DNA from: Prorocentrum cordatum
Lineage: Eukaryota; Sar; Dinophyceae; Prorocentrales; Prorocentraceae
Assembly: GCA_963575745.1 (NCBI GenBank)
Contig: CAUYUJ010019361.1
Span: forward strand, 37,047-90,546
Direction: 5' to 3'
Length of the DNA: 53,500 nt
Under the pieces are notes generated by a model. The model was given only the letters and a program-made list of their open reading frames with translations. It made no database searches and was not told the origin of the DNA. Of the stretch, positions 9,581 to 18,700 are shown in pieces. A program made the position numbers and the translations under genes. Position 1 is the stretch's first letter; each line of letters opens with the position of its first letter.

Positions 9581-10359
9581 ATGGCGACGTGCGCTCCAGC
9601 GAAGTATGGCATCATCCTGTTGCTGGTTATGGCGCTTCCAGGTCGAGCTGCACGTGCGACCGCCTCGGATACCGACGCTGAGGAAGCTCATGTGGATCAC
9701 TCTGTGTTCGTATTCGGGGAGCAGGAACACACGTTCGTTAGCTTCAACGATACGTTGTCGAAGCTGGATGCCCAAGTCGATACTCGGGGGGGGGGGCATC
9801 ACACGCAAAAGCGGCCAAGCCCAAGGGGGCCTGGCGCACACCAGTGCCCAGCAGACAGACGAAAGGCGTGGAAGAGGTCACCAGCCAAGTCGAGCTGAAA
9901 CCTGGTCACCGCAAAATCGAGCTGAATCCTGGCCATGCAGGCATCCAATTCAATGTCAATGGGCGCGTCAAGTACGTGAGGCCTGGCCAACAGGCAGACC
10001 TACAAGGCGTGCAAGTCGGGGACAGAGCAGTCACCATCGCAGGCAAGCCATTCTCAGCGGGGCTGTACGACCTCGAGCGCAGAGGCAGCACGCCGTACAC
10101 AATCGTATTCGAGGTCAAGACGGCGCCATCGACATTGCACTTGATTCTGACATGGGTACATATCGTATCCACGTGCCTGCGGCAACCCAGCCACCGTGCC
10201 AGCGCAGTCATTATTCTTATCTTTCCCACTCCAGTCCTCCTTCTCGTGTTTATTATTCTCCTCCTCCGCCGCCTCCTCCTCCACCTCTTCTTCCTCCTCG
10301 TTCTCCTCCTTCTCCTCCTCCTCCCCCCTCCTCCTTCATCTTTCGTGAAGGCATCCTGA
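9581..10359 (+). CDS. Gene A: secreted PDZ-like domain protein, frameshifted at a G run
   Basis: The ATG at 9581 opens a frame with a signal-peptide-like segment (residues 9-25: YGIILLLVMALPGRAAR), then an acidic stretch. At 9786-9796 there is a run of 11 G. Beyond it the coding pattern continues in a different frame, ASHAKAAKPKGAWRTPVPSR onward, leading to a PDZ-like fold at about 9913-10116: AGIQFNVNGRVKYVRPGQQA, VQVGDRAVTIAG, then TIVFEV. The V-x-P-G-x-x-A...G-V-x-x-G-D pattern is that of PDZ carboxylate-binding domains. Either the G run is miscounted or the gene has lost frame. After TIVFEVK the frame runs into a TCC tract, so the true 3' end is unclear; 10359 is only the next stop. The role is inferred: a secreted or lumenal protein that binds peptide C-termini. 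Confidence 0.62.
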
Positions 10360-10498
10360 GCCTTCTTGGGGACTTCTTTGAGGCCTCTCTGGGCCTTCTT
10401 TGCGAGCCTCTATTGGGGCCTGCTGGGGCCCCCGTTGAGGGCCCGCTGGGGCTCCGTTGGGCCGTCGACGAGCCGTGGCGTTCTCGGGCCCTTCTGGG
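10250..10498. repeat. TCC tract followed by TTGGGG-type degenerate repeat
   Basis: Positions 10255-10345 are rich in TCC/CTC triplets. Positions 10360-10480 carry loose units such as CTTGGGGAC, CTGGGCC and GGGGCC. The same kind of G/T-rich degenerate repeat follows genes B and C. Confidence 0.7.
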
Positions 10499-10645
10499 CA
10501 GGACTGGACCTAAACGTTGTTTTGCTGGACTTCGGGCTTCGTTTTGTTTTTCGTTTTGGCACAAATGGCCCAGGGGAACAGGCAGACAACTCGAAAAACA
10601 AATCTGACAACGAAACGAAACGCACCGTTTAGGTCCAGCCTTGCT
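10499..10645. mobile_element. MITE-like foldback element, GGACCTAAACGG family
   Basis: The terminal inverted repeats are CTGGACCTAAACGTTGTTTT at 10505-10524 and CCGTTTAGGTCCAG at 10625-10638. They match over about 20 bases with few differences. The interior also folds: TTTTGTTTTTCG near 10549 pairs with CGAAAAACAAAT near 10595. It has no coding capacity and sits inside a TTGGGG repeat. A relative with near-identical ends lies at 41489-41623. Confidence 0.8.
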
Positions 10646-10654
10646 CCTGGGGTC

Positions 10655-10965
10655 GCCTTGGGGTCCTCTTCGGGGCCGTGCTGGGGAATTTCGGGGTCTT
10701 CCAGGAGATTCCTAAAAACTTTCCTGAGGCGGTCTGCAGCCGAAAAGCATCGGACAGCAACAATCATATGCCTCGTTGGAGGCCCCTTTGGGCGTCGCTG
10801 CGAAGCTTTTTGGGACCTCTGGGGGGATCTTGGGGATATTTTGGCGCCTCCGCGGGATCGTGGAACCTTTTGGGTTGATCCCATGGGTTGATCCCCGGGC
10901 ATCTCCCAGCGGTCAACAGCCGTCTTGGAGCCGTCTGTACTCCGAAAAGGGCGCCAGAGAGCTAG
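10655..10965. repeat. TTGGGG-type repeat with GCAGCCGAAAAG motif
   Basis: Degenerate TTGGGG and CTTTTTGGGAC units. GGTCTGCAGCCGAAAAG (10729-10745), followed by CAACAAT...ATGC, resembles GGCCGCCTGCAACCGAAAAG with CAACGCACATGC at 15422-15465. The two stretches are therefore copies of one dispersed repeat. Confidence 0.6.
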
Positions 10966-11384
10966 GGTGGCGATCTTTTGGGGCTGCCTGCCGCGAGGAT
11001 GTGGGGTCTTGAAACAGTGCAGAGACCCTGCCCGACAACTGAGAGGCATCCTGACGCTCCGCACCGTGCAGGCACGCTGGCGGGTCCGACTGGGCAGTGC
11101 TCGTAGACGTGCTCGGACGTGTCGTCCACTCGCGAGTGTCAAGTGATGAGGGTGCGCGCAGAGGTCCGCAGCTGTGTTTGGCCAGCCCTGTGGCCCTGGG
11201 CTTCTTGGCTGCGTCGACCTCGTTGACATTGATGCAGAGTCCGTGGTCAGCAATGATGCTGAGAAGCTCGTGGGCTGGGCTCCTTTTCGGTTTCTTGGCT
11301 TCGCTTCTCCGCCTCGGGGTAGGCCTGGGCATTTGGCGTGTCCGCGGAGCCGGTCCAGATGGTCCTTCCCCTCAGCCAGCCAAG
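10966..11384. other. Upstream region of gene B, ambiguous coding
   Basis: Both strands are partly open. The plus frame shared with gene B runs back to 11097 and is hydrophobic. The minus frame at 11160-11330 has GC-rich third positions and plausible protein (HELLSIIADHGLCINVNEVD). Neither is recognised. CCTTCCCCTCAG at 11364-11375 is a good pyrimidine tract plus AG, nine bases before the gene B ATG. Confidence 0.4.
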
Positions 11385-12041
11385 ATGGGACTCCCGATGA
11401 ACGTCGCGAGCATTGTCCTGCTGGTGGGAACGTGCATGCTTCATGCTGGGTGGGAAGCCGCGAACTACATGTTCCGACCTCTGCCACTCCTGTATCGCCT
11501 GGGATCTGCCGGGCACCTGGTTAACTCTCTCCTCACATGTAGCCTGGCTTGTGCCCTCGCGAGCGCAGCCGACTCGATCGGGGTCGAGCTGGAAAATCTT
11601 GTGGTGGGGGACTGCGACGCGGCGAACTTCAAGGAGCGGGTACACCACCCGATGGTCAACTTCCTCGACAGGAACAACAAGTACCTTGCGAAGCTCGGCT
11701 TGCCCTTAGTTCTGATCAGCTTCTCATTGGTCGATATGATCCAGCTGCCTGCGGCACACCCCGCCACCGTTCCAGCGCAGCAGCGCAGCAAGCAGGAGGT
11801 CGAGTTTAAGACCCGCTCCAGCTCCAGTGCTTGTTTGAAGTGTCACCTAGGTCTTCAGTTACCCTTCTTGTCCGCAGTTTCGTTAGCTTCCTCGTCCTCC
11901 TGCGCTTCTCCTCCTTCTCCTCCTTCCCATCCCCCCTCATCCTTCTTGGGAAGGCTCCAGGAAGCTTCCTGGAAGCTTTTTTGGTGGGGTTTAGGGCCGT
12001 CCTCGGTAGTCTTTTCTCAGGCCGTCTTGGGGAGTTTTTGA
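11385..12041 (+). CDS. Gene B: small multi-pass membrane protein, unknown family
   Basis: The ATG at 11385 was chosen because the codon pattern becomes clearly protein-like there and an acceptor-like CCTTCCCCTCAG precedes it. The same frame is open upstream to 11097. Three hydrophobic segments are visible: residues 6-21, 40-62 and 103-120. Between the last two is a polar loop with VVGDCDAANFKERVHHPMVN and FLDRNNKY. After residue 122 the sequence turns polar (AAHPATVPAQQRSKQEVEFK). Codon quality fades near 11830, where a TCC and TTGGGG repeat begins, so the real end or an exon junction is probably before the stop at 12041. Bases 11746-11780 resemble the stretch at 10174-10207 in gene A. The family was not recognised and no function is proposed. 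Confidence 0.55.
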   Translation: MGLPMNVASIVLLVGTCMLHAGWEAANYMFRPLPLLYRLGSAGHLVNSLLTCSLACALASAADSIGVELENLVVGDCDAANFKERVHHPMVNFLDRNNKYLAKLGLPLVLISFSLVDMIQLPAAHPATVPAQQRSKQEVEFKTRSSSSACLKCHLGLQLPFLSAVSLASSSSCASPPSPPSHPPSSFLGRLQEASWKLFWWGLGPSSVVFSQAVLGSF

Positions 12042-12400
12042 GGGCCGTTTCCGGCCAGTTTGAAAGCGTCTTGGTGCTCCCCAGAGGTTCCCTGGTGAGA
12101 GTGATCGGCGTTGTGTTTTTATCCTCTGCACGACCTGGCCACTCGGTCTCCACAGCGGCTCTTTGACGCGCAGTATGGTCGAGAGTAATGTAGTGATCTG
12201 CTGGATGAGTGTCAATCTGCTATCGTACGTGATGTCTGGAGTTTGAGCGGGAAGCATGGTAAACCAGCCCGAGCAAAAGTTTTTTTTTTTTTGTTTTTTT
12301 TTTGGTTTCTCTGCTCTCTTATCTTTTCTTATTACATATATATATATATCAAATTCGGTTGGGGGTCCCAGGCCCCCCAAAGTGCACTGATATGTCTTCT
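11885..12400. repeat. TCC and TTGGGG repeats, T runs, TA run
   Basis: TCC-rich 11888-11945, degenerate TTGGGG-like 11945-12100, two T runs at 12280-12303 broken by single G, and a short TA tract at 12337-12350. Between about 12110 and 12270 nothing is recognised. Confidence 0.7.
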
Positions 12401-12735
12401 GGCTGTTTCGGGCACGGCGGGGGGCGCCAAAACACGTCAAAGGGGGCCGAGAGACGTCCAAGAGGGCGCCAAGATGGCCCAAGAGCGCTCCAAGAGAGCC
12501 CAAGACCGCACAAGAGCGTTTCACAATTGGTCCAACATGGCTTGAAGACATAGCCATGTGGGCTTCAAGACTGCCAAGATGCCGTCCAAAAGGACTCCAA
12601 CGAGGCACTCCGGAGGCGAAATGAGAGGCACCCAAAGAGGGCGCCACGACGAAGCAAGAGTAGTCCCAAGTGTGGTGGGGGGACGGCCAAACGCCTGCCC
12701 CCCAAGACGGCCCAAGAGGCCGCCCAAGATCGCCC
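12400..12735. repeat. Degenerate CCAAGA repeat
   Basis: Loose units around CCAAGAGGGCGCCAAGATGG and CCCAAGA, as at 7636-7850. It is the reverse complement of the TTGGGG repeats. Confidence 0.7.
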
Positions 12736-12935
12736 ATGCCCGGGTGCCCGGGTGCCCGGGCGTGCATGGGGGTGCCCGGGGGTGCCCTATAGCCCTATAG
12801 CCCTAAGCCCTATAGCCCAATAGCCCAATAGCCATATAGCCCTATAGCCGTACAACTCTATAGCCCTATAGCTCTATAGCCCTATAGCTCAATAGCCCTA
12901 TAGCCCTATAGCCCCCTAGCCCTAAGCCTTATAAT
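12736..12935. repeat. GGGTGCCC and CCCTATAG tandem repeats
   Basis: First GCCCGGGTGCCCGGG units (12736-12785), then about 15 units of CCCTATAG with variants (12783-12930). The reverse complement, CTATAGGG, is only loosely like a TTTAGGG telomere repeat. Confidence 0.85.
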
Positions 12936-13205
12936 TGTTGTCTCCGGTGTTCGTTATATATATTTATATAAACATATGCGCATATTGTGTATTTACACAC
13001 ATATATATAGAGGAACAAGTAAGCAAGTACATCAATACGTACATAATAATAATTATCCGCAAAGCACCTAACAGCGATGTGTAGAGCATATCTTTGGGAG
13101 CATTCCCCTTAAGATTTCAATGAGAATCCAGTTGTTAATAATTTGATGTTCTCGCAGTCGTAGTCGCATTCTCGATGACAGTCGCAGTAGGCAACGGCAG
13201 TAGTC
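12936..13205. other. AT-rich spacer
   Basis: Alternating TATATA and ACATAC tracts followed by mixed sequence with GTCGCAGT motifs. No gene was seen. Confidence 0.6.
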
Positions 13206-14863
13206 GAAGTCACAGGCCTCGGCCTCAGGCCCTGCATCAGCCTCAGCCTCAGCCTGCCTCAGCCTCAGCCTCAGCCTGCTCAGCCTCAGCCTCAGCCTGC
13301 TTCAGCCTCAGCCTCAGTCTGCCGTCGGCCTCGGCCTCAGCCTCAGCCTGCCTCAGCCTCAGCCTGCATCAGCCTCAGCCTCAGCCTCAGCCTGCGTCAG
13401 CATCAGCCTGCCTCAGCCTCAGCCTCAGCCTCAAACTGCCTCAGCCTCAGCCTCAGCCTGCTTCAGCCTCAGCCTCAGTCTGCCTGCAGCCTCGGCCTCA
13501 GCCTCAGCCTGCCTCAGCTGCATCAGCCTCAGCCTCAACCTCAGCCTGTCAGCATCAGCCTGCCTTCAGACCTCAGCCTCAGCCTGCCTCAGCCTCAGCC
13601 TCAGCCTGTCTCAGCCTCAGACTGCCTCAGCATCAGCCTCAGCCTCAGCCTCAGCCTGCCTCGGCTTGCCTCGGCCTCAGCCTCAGCCTGCCTCGGCCTC
13701 AGCCTCAGCCTCAGCCTGCCTCAGTCTCAGCGTCAGCCTCTCAGCCTCAGCCTGCATCAGCCTCAGCCTCAGCCTCAGCCTGCCTCAGCCTCAGTCTCAG
13801 CATGCCTCAGCCTCAGCCTGCCTCAGCCTCAGCCTGCCTCAGCATCAGCCTCAGCCTCAGCCTGCCTCAGCATCAGCCTGCCTCAGCCTCAGCCTCAGCC
13901 TGCCTCGGCATCAGCCTGCCTCAGCCTCAGCCTCAGCCTGCCTCAGCCTCAGCCTCAGCCTGATTCAGCCTCAGTCAGCATCAGTCTGCCTTCAGCCTCA
14001 GCCTCAGCCTCAGCCTGCCTCAGCATCAGCCTGCCTCAGCCTCAGCCCCAGCCTCAGCCTGCCTCAGCATCAGCCTGCCTCAGCCTCAGCCTCAGCCTCA
14101 GCCTGCCTCAGCCTCAGCCTCAGCCTCAGCCTGCCTCAGCCCCAGCCTCAGTCTGCCTTCGGTCTCGGCCTCTGCCTCAGGCTGCCTCAGCCTCAGCCTG
14201 CATCAGCCTCAGCCTTAGCCTGCCTCTGCACAGCCTGCTTCAGTCCTCAGCTCAGCCTCTGCCTCAGCCTCAGCCTGCATCAGCTTCAGCCTCAGCCTGC
14301 CTCAGGCTCAGCCTGCCTCAGCCTCAGCCTCAGCCTGCTTCAGCCTCAACATCAGTCTGCCTTCAGCCTCGGCCTCAGCCTCAGCCTGCCTCAGCCTAAC
14401 CCTGCATCAGCCGCAGCCTCAGCCTCAGCCTGCCTCAGCATCAGCCTGCTTCAGCCTCCGCCTCAGCCTGCCTCTGCCTCAGCCTCAGCATGCTTCAGCC
14501 TCAGCCTCAGTCTGCCGTCGGCCTCGGCCTCAGCCTCAGCCTGCCTCAGCCTCAGCCTGCATCAGCCTCAGCCTCAGCCGCCTCAGCCTGCCTCAGACTT
14601 CAGGCATGCTTTCAGCCTCAGCCTCAGCCTCAGCCTGCTTCAGCCTCAGCCTCAGTCTGCCTTAAGCCTCGGCCTCAGCCTCAGCCTCAGCCTCAGCCTG
14701 CCTCAGCCTCAGCCTGCCTCAGCCTCAGCCTCAGCCTGCCTCAGCCTCAGCCTCAGCCTCAGCCTGATTCAGCCTCAGCCTCAGTCTGCCTTCAGCCTCG
14801 GCCTCAGCCTCAGCCTGCCTCAGCATCAGCCTGCATCAGCCTCAGCATCAGCCTGCCTTCAGC
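13206..14863. repeat. CAGCCT hexamer array (about 1.65 kb)
   Basis: A long array of CAGCCT with periodic TGCCTCAGCCT, CATCAG and TTCAGC variants, and a looser higher-order pattern in which GCCTTCAGCCTCGGCCTCAG recurs every 100-400 bases. Because the unit is six bases it gives long open frames such as PASASASACLSLS. These are a by-product of the period and are not counted as genes. Confidence 0.95.
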
Positions 14864-15212
14864 ATTCAAAATGTGGCCGGGGAATGGAGTTATTGGAACT
14901 CGAAGAACACGAAAGTGCCACAAGTTGGCTCCGGGGCATTCAAAATAGCCCAGGAATGGAGTTCTGGGAACTCGAAGAACACGAAGTGGCCTACAGTTGG
15001 CTCCGGGCATTCAAAATCATGGCCCGGGAATGGAGTTCTGGGAACTCGAAGACCACGAAGTGGCCTACAGTTGGCTCCGGGCATTCAAAATGTGGCCCGG
15101 GAATGGAGTTCTGGGAACTCGAAGAGCACGAAGTGGCCTACAGTTGGCTCCGGGCATTCAGAATGTGGCCCGGGAATGGAGTTCTGGGACCTCGAAGACC
15201 ACGAAGTGTGTA
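14864..15212. repeat. 73-bp tandem repeat, about 5 copies
   Basis: The unit carries TTGGCTCCGGGCATTCAAAA, then GGCCCGGGAATGGAGTTCTG, then GGAACTCGAAGACCACGAAG. The first copy is the most diverged; the middle copies are nearly identical, as expected from recent unequal exchange. Confidence 0.9.
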
Positions 15213-15660
15213 ACTGTTTGCTTAAAACGACTTCCGCGGATTCTCCCCGGCACCCGTCCGGCATCTGCCCAGACCCCCCTGGGGAGTCAAGATGCTCTCT
15301 TTTGAGCCTACTAGAAACCTATCAGTCTTCGCTGTTAGGTAAATGCAGAAAGAGCATGGTGGCGCTGCAGGGCTGAATCGAAGAAGCGGGGAGCGCAATA
15401 CTGACGAAAGATCTGCACTCGAGGCCGCCTGCAACCGAAAAGTACCAGAAGCAACGCACATGCATTGTCCATCGGTTGTTCACTATTTGTAGCATCTTTG
15501 GGAGTCGCTGGCGGCCACGTTTGGCGTCCCTTGGGAGCTTCTTGGGACATCGTGGGGACATCTCTTGGAACCTCTGGGTGACGTCCGTCTTGGAGCCGCC
15601 TAGATGCCGAAATGGGCGCAGTGTAACAACACTCAGAGTGGCTTTCTGGGTAAGCGTACC
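15213..15660. repeat. Degenerate repeat related to 10.7 kb
   Basis: 15417-15640 shares the GCAACCGAAAAG block and TTGGGA(G/C) units with 10725-10965. 15213-15416 has no recognised feature. Confidence 0.5.
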
Positions 15661-15667
15661 CCGAGAA

Positions 15668-15674
<7 letters not shown>

Positions 15675-15754
<80 letters not shown>
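15675..15754. repeat. (GT)n microsatellite
   Basis: About 40 uninterrupted GT units. Confidence 0.98.
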
Positions 15755-15757
<3 letters not shown>

Positions 15758-16132
15758 GGATGGCCGTGGAAAGCTGCACTCCTGCCAGACAGCTGACGCC
15801 AGTCTGACTCTCCACATCCAGGGGGGACGCTAGCGCGCAAATCTCTCGACCAGTAAGTGCTTGGGCGTTTGGTCTGGACACGCATGTGGCCGATCACATG
15901 GACCCGTCTCACAGCCAACTCGGGGTCGTCTTCGGGCCTTCTCGGGGCCCTTTTGCGGGCTCTCTTGGGGCTTTCTTGGGGTCTCTCTCGGTGCCTCTTG
16001 GGTTCAGATTGGGTCCCTTAGTGGGTCTGGGAGCAGTCTGATGTAAGAGTGTAGCCTTCTTGAGGTTGCTTTGGAGATCAGCCGGGGGCTTTTGGAACCA
16101 TCTTGACATCCTCTTCTGCCTTGTTTCGTTTG
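15755..16132. repeat. TTGGGG-type repeat and spacer
   Basis: 15920-16035 holds CTTGGGGTCTCT and TTCTCGGGGCC units. The rest is unremarkable. Confidence 0.5.
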
Positions 16133-17545
16133 TTCCAACCATCCTGTGGTGTGCGGTCCTCGTTTTGAACTGACGGTCCCCGCGCTCCTCCCTCCTTCCT
16201 CTCTCCTCCCTCCTCCCCCTCCCCCCTCCTCCCTCCTCCCTGCGTTTCACCCACCCAGTACAGCGTTTCGTGGCCCCATCGGGAGCTCCACCGAAGCCCC
16301 CAGGGACCGCCCGCGCCCCAGGGGGACCGCCAGCACGCGTCCCCCAAACCCATTTCGGCACACCCCTCACGCGTCTCGTGGCCCCATAGGGAGCTCCACG
16401 GAAGCCCCCAGTGCCACCGCCCGCACGCGTCCCCCATCCTAATTTGGCACATCATTCACACGTTTCGTGGCCCCATAGGGAGCTCCACCGAAGGCCCCAG
16501 TGCCACCGCCCGCATGCGTCACCCCACACCCATTTTGGCACACCATCACACGCATCATGGCCCCACAGGGATCTCCACCGACGGCCCCAGTGCTACCGCC
16601 CGCATGCGTCCCCCACACTCAATTTGGCACACCCTCACACCCTTCGTGGCCCCATAGGGAGCTCCACCGAAGGCCCCAGGGGGACCGCCCGCATGCGTCA
16701 CCGATACGCATATCCCCACCCTCCCCACACGTTTCGTGGCCCCATAGGGAGCTCGACCGAAGGCCCCAGTGCCACCGCCCGCATGCGTCACCCACGCCCA
16801 TTCTGGCACACCCCTCACGGTTTTCGTGTCCCCATAGGGAGCTCCACCGAAGGCGCCAGTGCCACAGCCTTCATGCGTCCCCACACCCACTTGTCCACAC
16901 CTCTCACACCTTTCGTGGCCCCATAGGGAGCTCCACCGAAGGCCCCGGTGCCACCGCCCGCATGCGTCACCTAAGCACATTTCGGCACACCCCTCACGGT
17001 TTTCGTGGCTCCATAGGGAGCTCCACCGACGGCCCCAGTGGTTGCGTTCGCATGCGCCCACCGCACCCATTTGAGCACACCCATGACACGTTTTGCGGTC
17101 CCATAGGGAGCTCCACCGAAGGTCCCACTGGCTGCGTTCGCATGCGCCCACCGCGCCCATTTCGGTACACCCCTCACGCGTTTCGTGGCCCCACAGGGAG
17201 CTCCACCGACGGCCCCAGTGCCACCGCCCGCATGCGTCCCACAACCCTAATTTGGCACACCACTCACACGTTTCGTGGCCCCACAGGGAGCTCCACCGAA
17301 GGCCCCAAGGGGGACCGCCCGCATGCGCCCACCGCACCCATTTCGGCACACCCCTCACACGTTTCGTGGCCCCATAGGGAGCTCCACCGACGGCCCCAGT
17401 GGCTGCTTTCGCATGCGCCCACTGGATAAATTGTGGCACGCCCCTCAGACGTTTCGTGGCCCTATAGGGAGCTCCTCCGAATGCGGTGCATACAACGACG
17501 GAATTCACAACTGCATACGGTTGGTCCTTCGCCAGGCTAATTATT
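16133..17545 (+). mobile_element. Satellite element 1 (head, diverged 90-bp array, tail)
   Basis: The head TTCCAACCATCCTGTGGTGT, then GGTCCTCGTTTTGAA, starts at 16133 and is followed by a C/T-rich segment. About 13 diverged units of 85-110 bases run from 16262 to 17480, each with TTTCGTGGCCCCATAGGGAG and CTCCACCGAAGGCCCCA. The tail (GAATTCACAACTGCATACGG, TTGGTCCTTCGCCAGGCTAA) ends near 17545. The head and tail contain CCAACCAT and its near-complement CGGTTGG, an inverted pair of about 7-8 bases. Units vary far more than in elements 2 and 3, so this copy is older. Long frames on both strands are repeat by-products. Confidence 0.8.
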
Positions 17546-18025
17546 GGGGGCCTCTGGGACCGCTTCGGAGGTCCCTGGAGCTGATCTTGAAGCCCCGTGA
17601 AGCTGAAAAGTCAGGGATCCCAACGATAATGCAAACACCCATCGAACTCTGCTGGGTCTTGCCTCTCTGGCGCACTCCGCGCTGAGCTACCTTGGAGGTT
17701 CTTGTGGCTTCTTGGGGCCATCCCAGGGCCAATTTTGGCAGTCCTGGTCCTTCTTGGGGCTGTCTTGGGCCATCTTGGGCCATCTTGAGGCCGTTGGAGT
17801 CACCGGCAGGACTCCCGGGCACAGAACGCGGTCCGGACATGGCACAGAGGGGGGCTGCCGATCCACGCCAGTTGCGAAAACGGGGGCCGTCCCAGGAAAG
17901 CATCGACGAGTGTCCAGAGCACCGCCTGGCATTCGGACACGCCCGACGCGCCGCAGGCGTTCTGGCGGATCATACATGCCGAGTTGCTGTTTTCCCGCAG
18001 CACCTCCCAGGCAGCCATTCAGCTG
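17546..18025. other. Upstream region of gene C
   Basis: 17690-17800 is a TTGGGG/TTGGGCC degenerate repeat; the rest is mixed. GTTGCTGTTTTCCCGCAG at 17983-18000 is a strong acceptor-like tract, 25 bases before the gene C ATG. Confidence 0.45.
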
Positions 18026-18517
18026 ATGATGCCTGACCTGGTTGCTTTTGTAAGCGTTCTGGTCAAGGCGGCTGGCGCAGCAGTCGCGTGTGCCGCCGCT
18101 CCGCGGCGCACCTCAGCAGCTCTCGAGACGGCAGAGAGCAAACTTGCGCACATTCGCAGCCGCAGTCCAGAACTGCACGTTCAGGTCGCAGCCGTCGAGG
18201 CTGTCATGGCGCAGGCGAACACGGGACGAGGCTTCGGCGTGTCCGTCGGCGGCTCCCTGGTCCTGAGCAAAGGGCTTATACAGAAAACTATTCTGAGCCT
18301 GGCGGGCGCGGCTGCGGTGCTCGGGTCCTTCGGAGACTGGGTGCTTGGAGTCGAGGACAAGGAGTTCCAGGCCTTGATCAACAAGATAGACTTCCTGGAC
18401 GACCGTGTGCGCGTCCTGGACGACCATTTGCACGGCCTGGACCGCCAGGATCAACATCTGAGCAAGATGATGGGATTTGTGCAAGGGCTCGTGCAGGATA
18501 TGCACCGCGGCCAGTAG
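18026..18517 (+). CDS. Gene C: 163-residue coiled-coil protein, unknown family
   Basis: ATG at 18026, TAG at 18515-18517, uninterrupted. Codon use is GC-rich at third positions and clearly protein-like. The first 25 residues are hydrophobic and small (LVAFVSVLVKAAGAAVACAA), a possible signal peptide or anchor. Residues 28-63 are a helical, charged stretch. Residues 69-83 read GFGVSVGGSLVLSKG, and 84-100 are mildly hydrophobic. Residues 109-160 form an amphipathic coiled coil with repeated D-D-R-V/L-D-D-H-L (FLDDRVRVLDDHLHGLDRQD). An acceptor-like tract lies 25 bases upstream and a TTGGGG repeat begins about 170 bases downstream, the same setting as genes A and B. The frame is open a little upstream (17984), but the acceptor favours this start. 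No family was recognised. Confidence 0.65.
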   Translation: MMPDLVAFVSVLVKAAGAAVACAAAPRRTSAALETAESKLAHIRSRSPELHVQVAAVEAVMAQANTGRGFGVSVGGSLVLSKGLIQKTILSLAGAAAVLGSFGDWVLGVEDKEFQALINKIDFLDDRVRVLDDHLHGLDRQDQHLSKMMGFVQGLVQDMHRGQ

Positions 18518-18700
18518 CACATCGCGCGTTCTCTGAATGTGATTCCACCTTGCGCACGAAAGAAGCACAGCTACTGCTGAACTTAGGGTAGGGCGGCGGC
18601 TGAGCGGACTCGTCTGGTATGAAACGGCGATGCGTTTTGTCCGACACATTTGAGGTGTTTTGGCCCTTTGCCGCTGGCCCCCATTGGCTGAGCCATCGTT
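18518..18700. other. 3' flank of gene C
   Basis: No repeat or second gene seen. No AATAAA-type signal is visible. Confidence 0.4.

Noticed and set aside
12783-12930. CCCTATAG array as an internal telomere tract
   Set aside because: The unit is eight bases (CTATAGGG on the other strand) and does not match TTTAGGG or TTAGGG closely; no terminal position.
13175-15213. Ser/Ala/Leu-rich open frames through the CAGCCT array
   Set aside because: Direct consequence of a six-base period; no flanking unique coding sequence.
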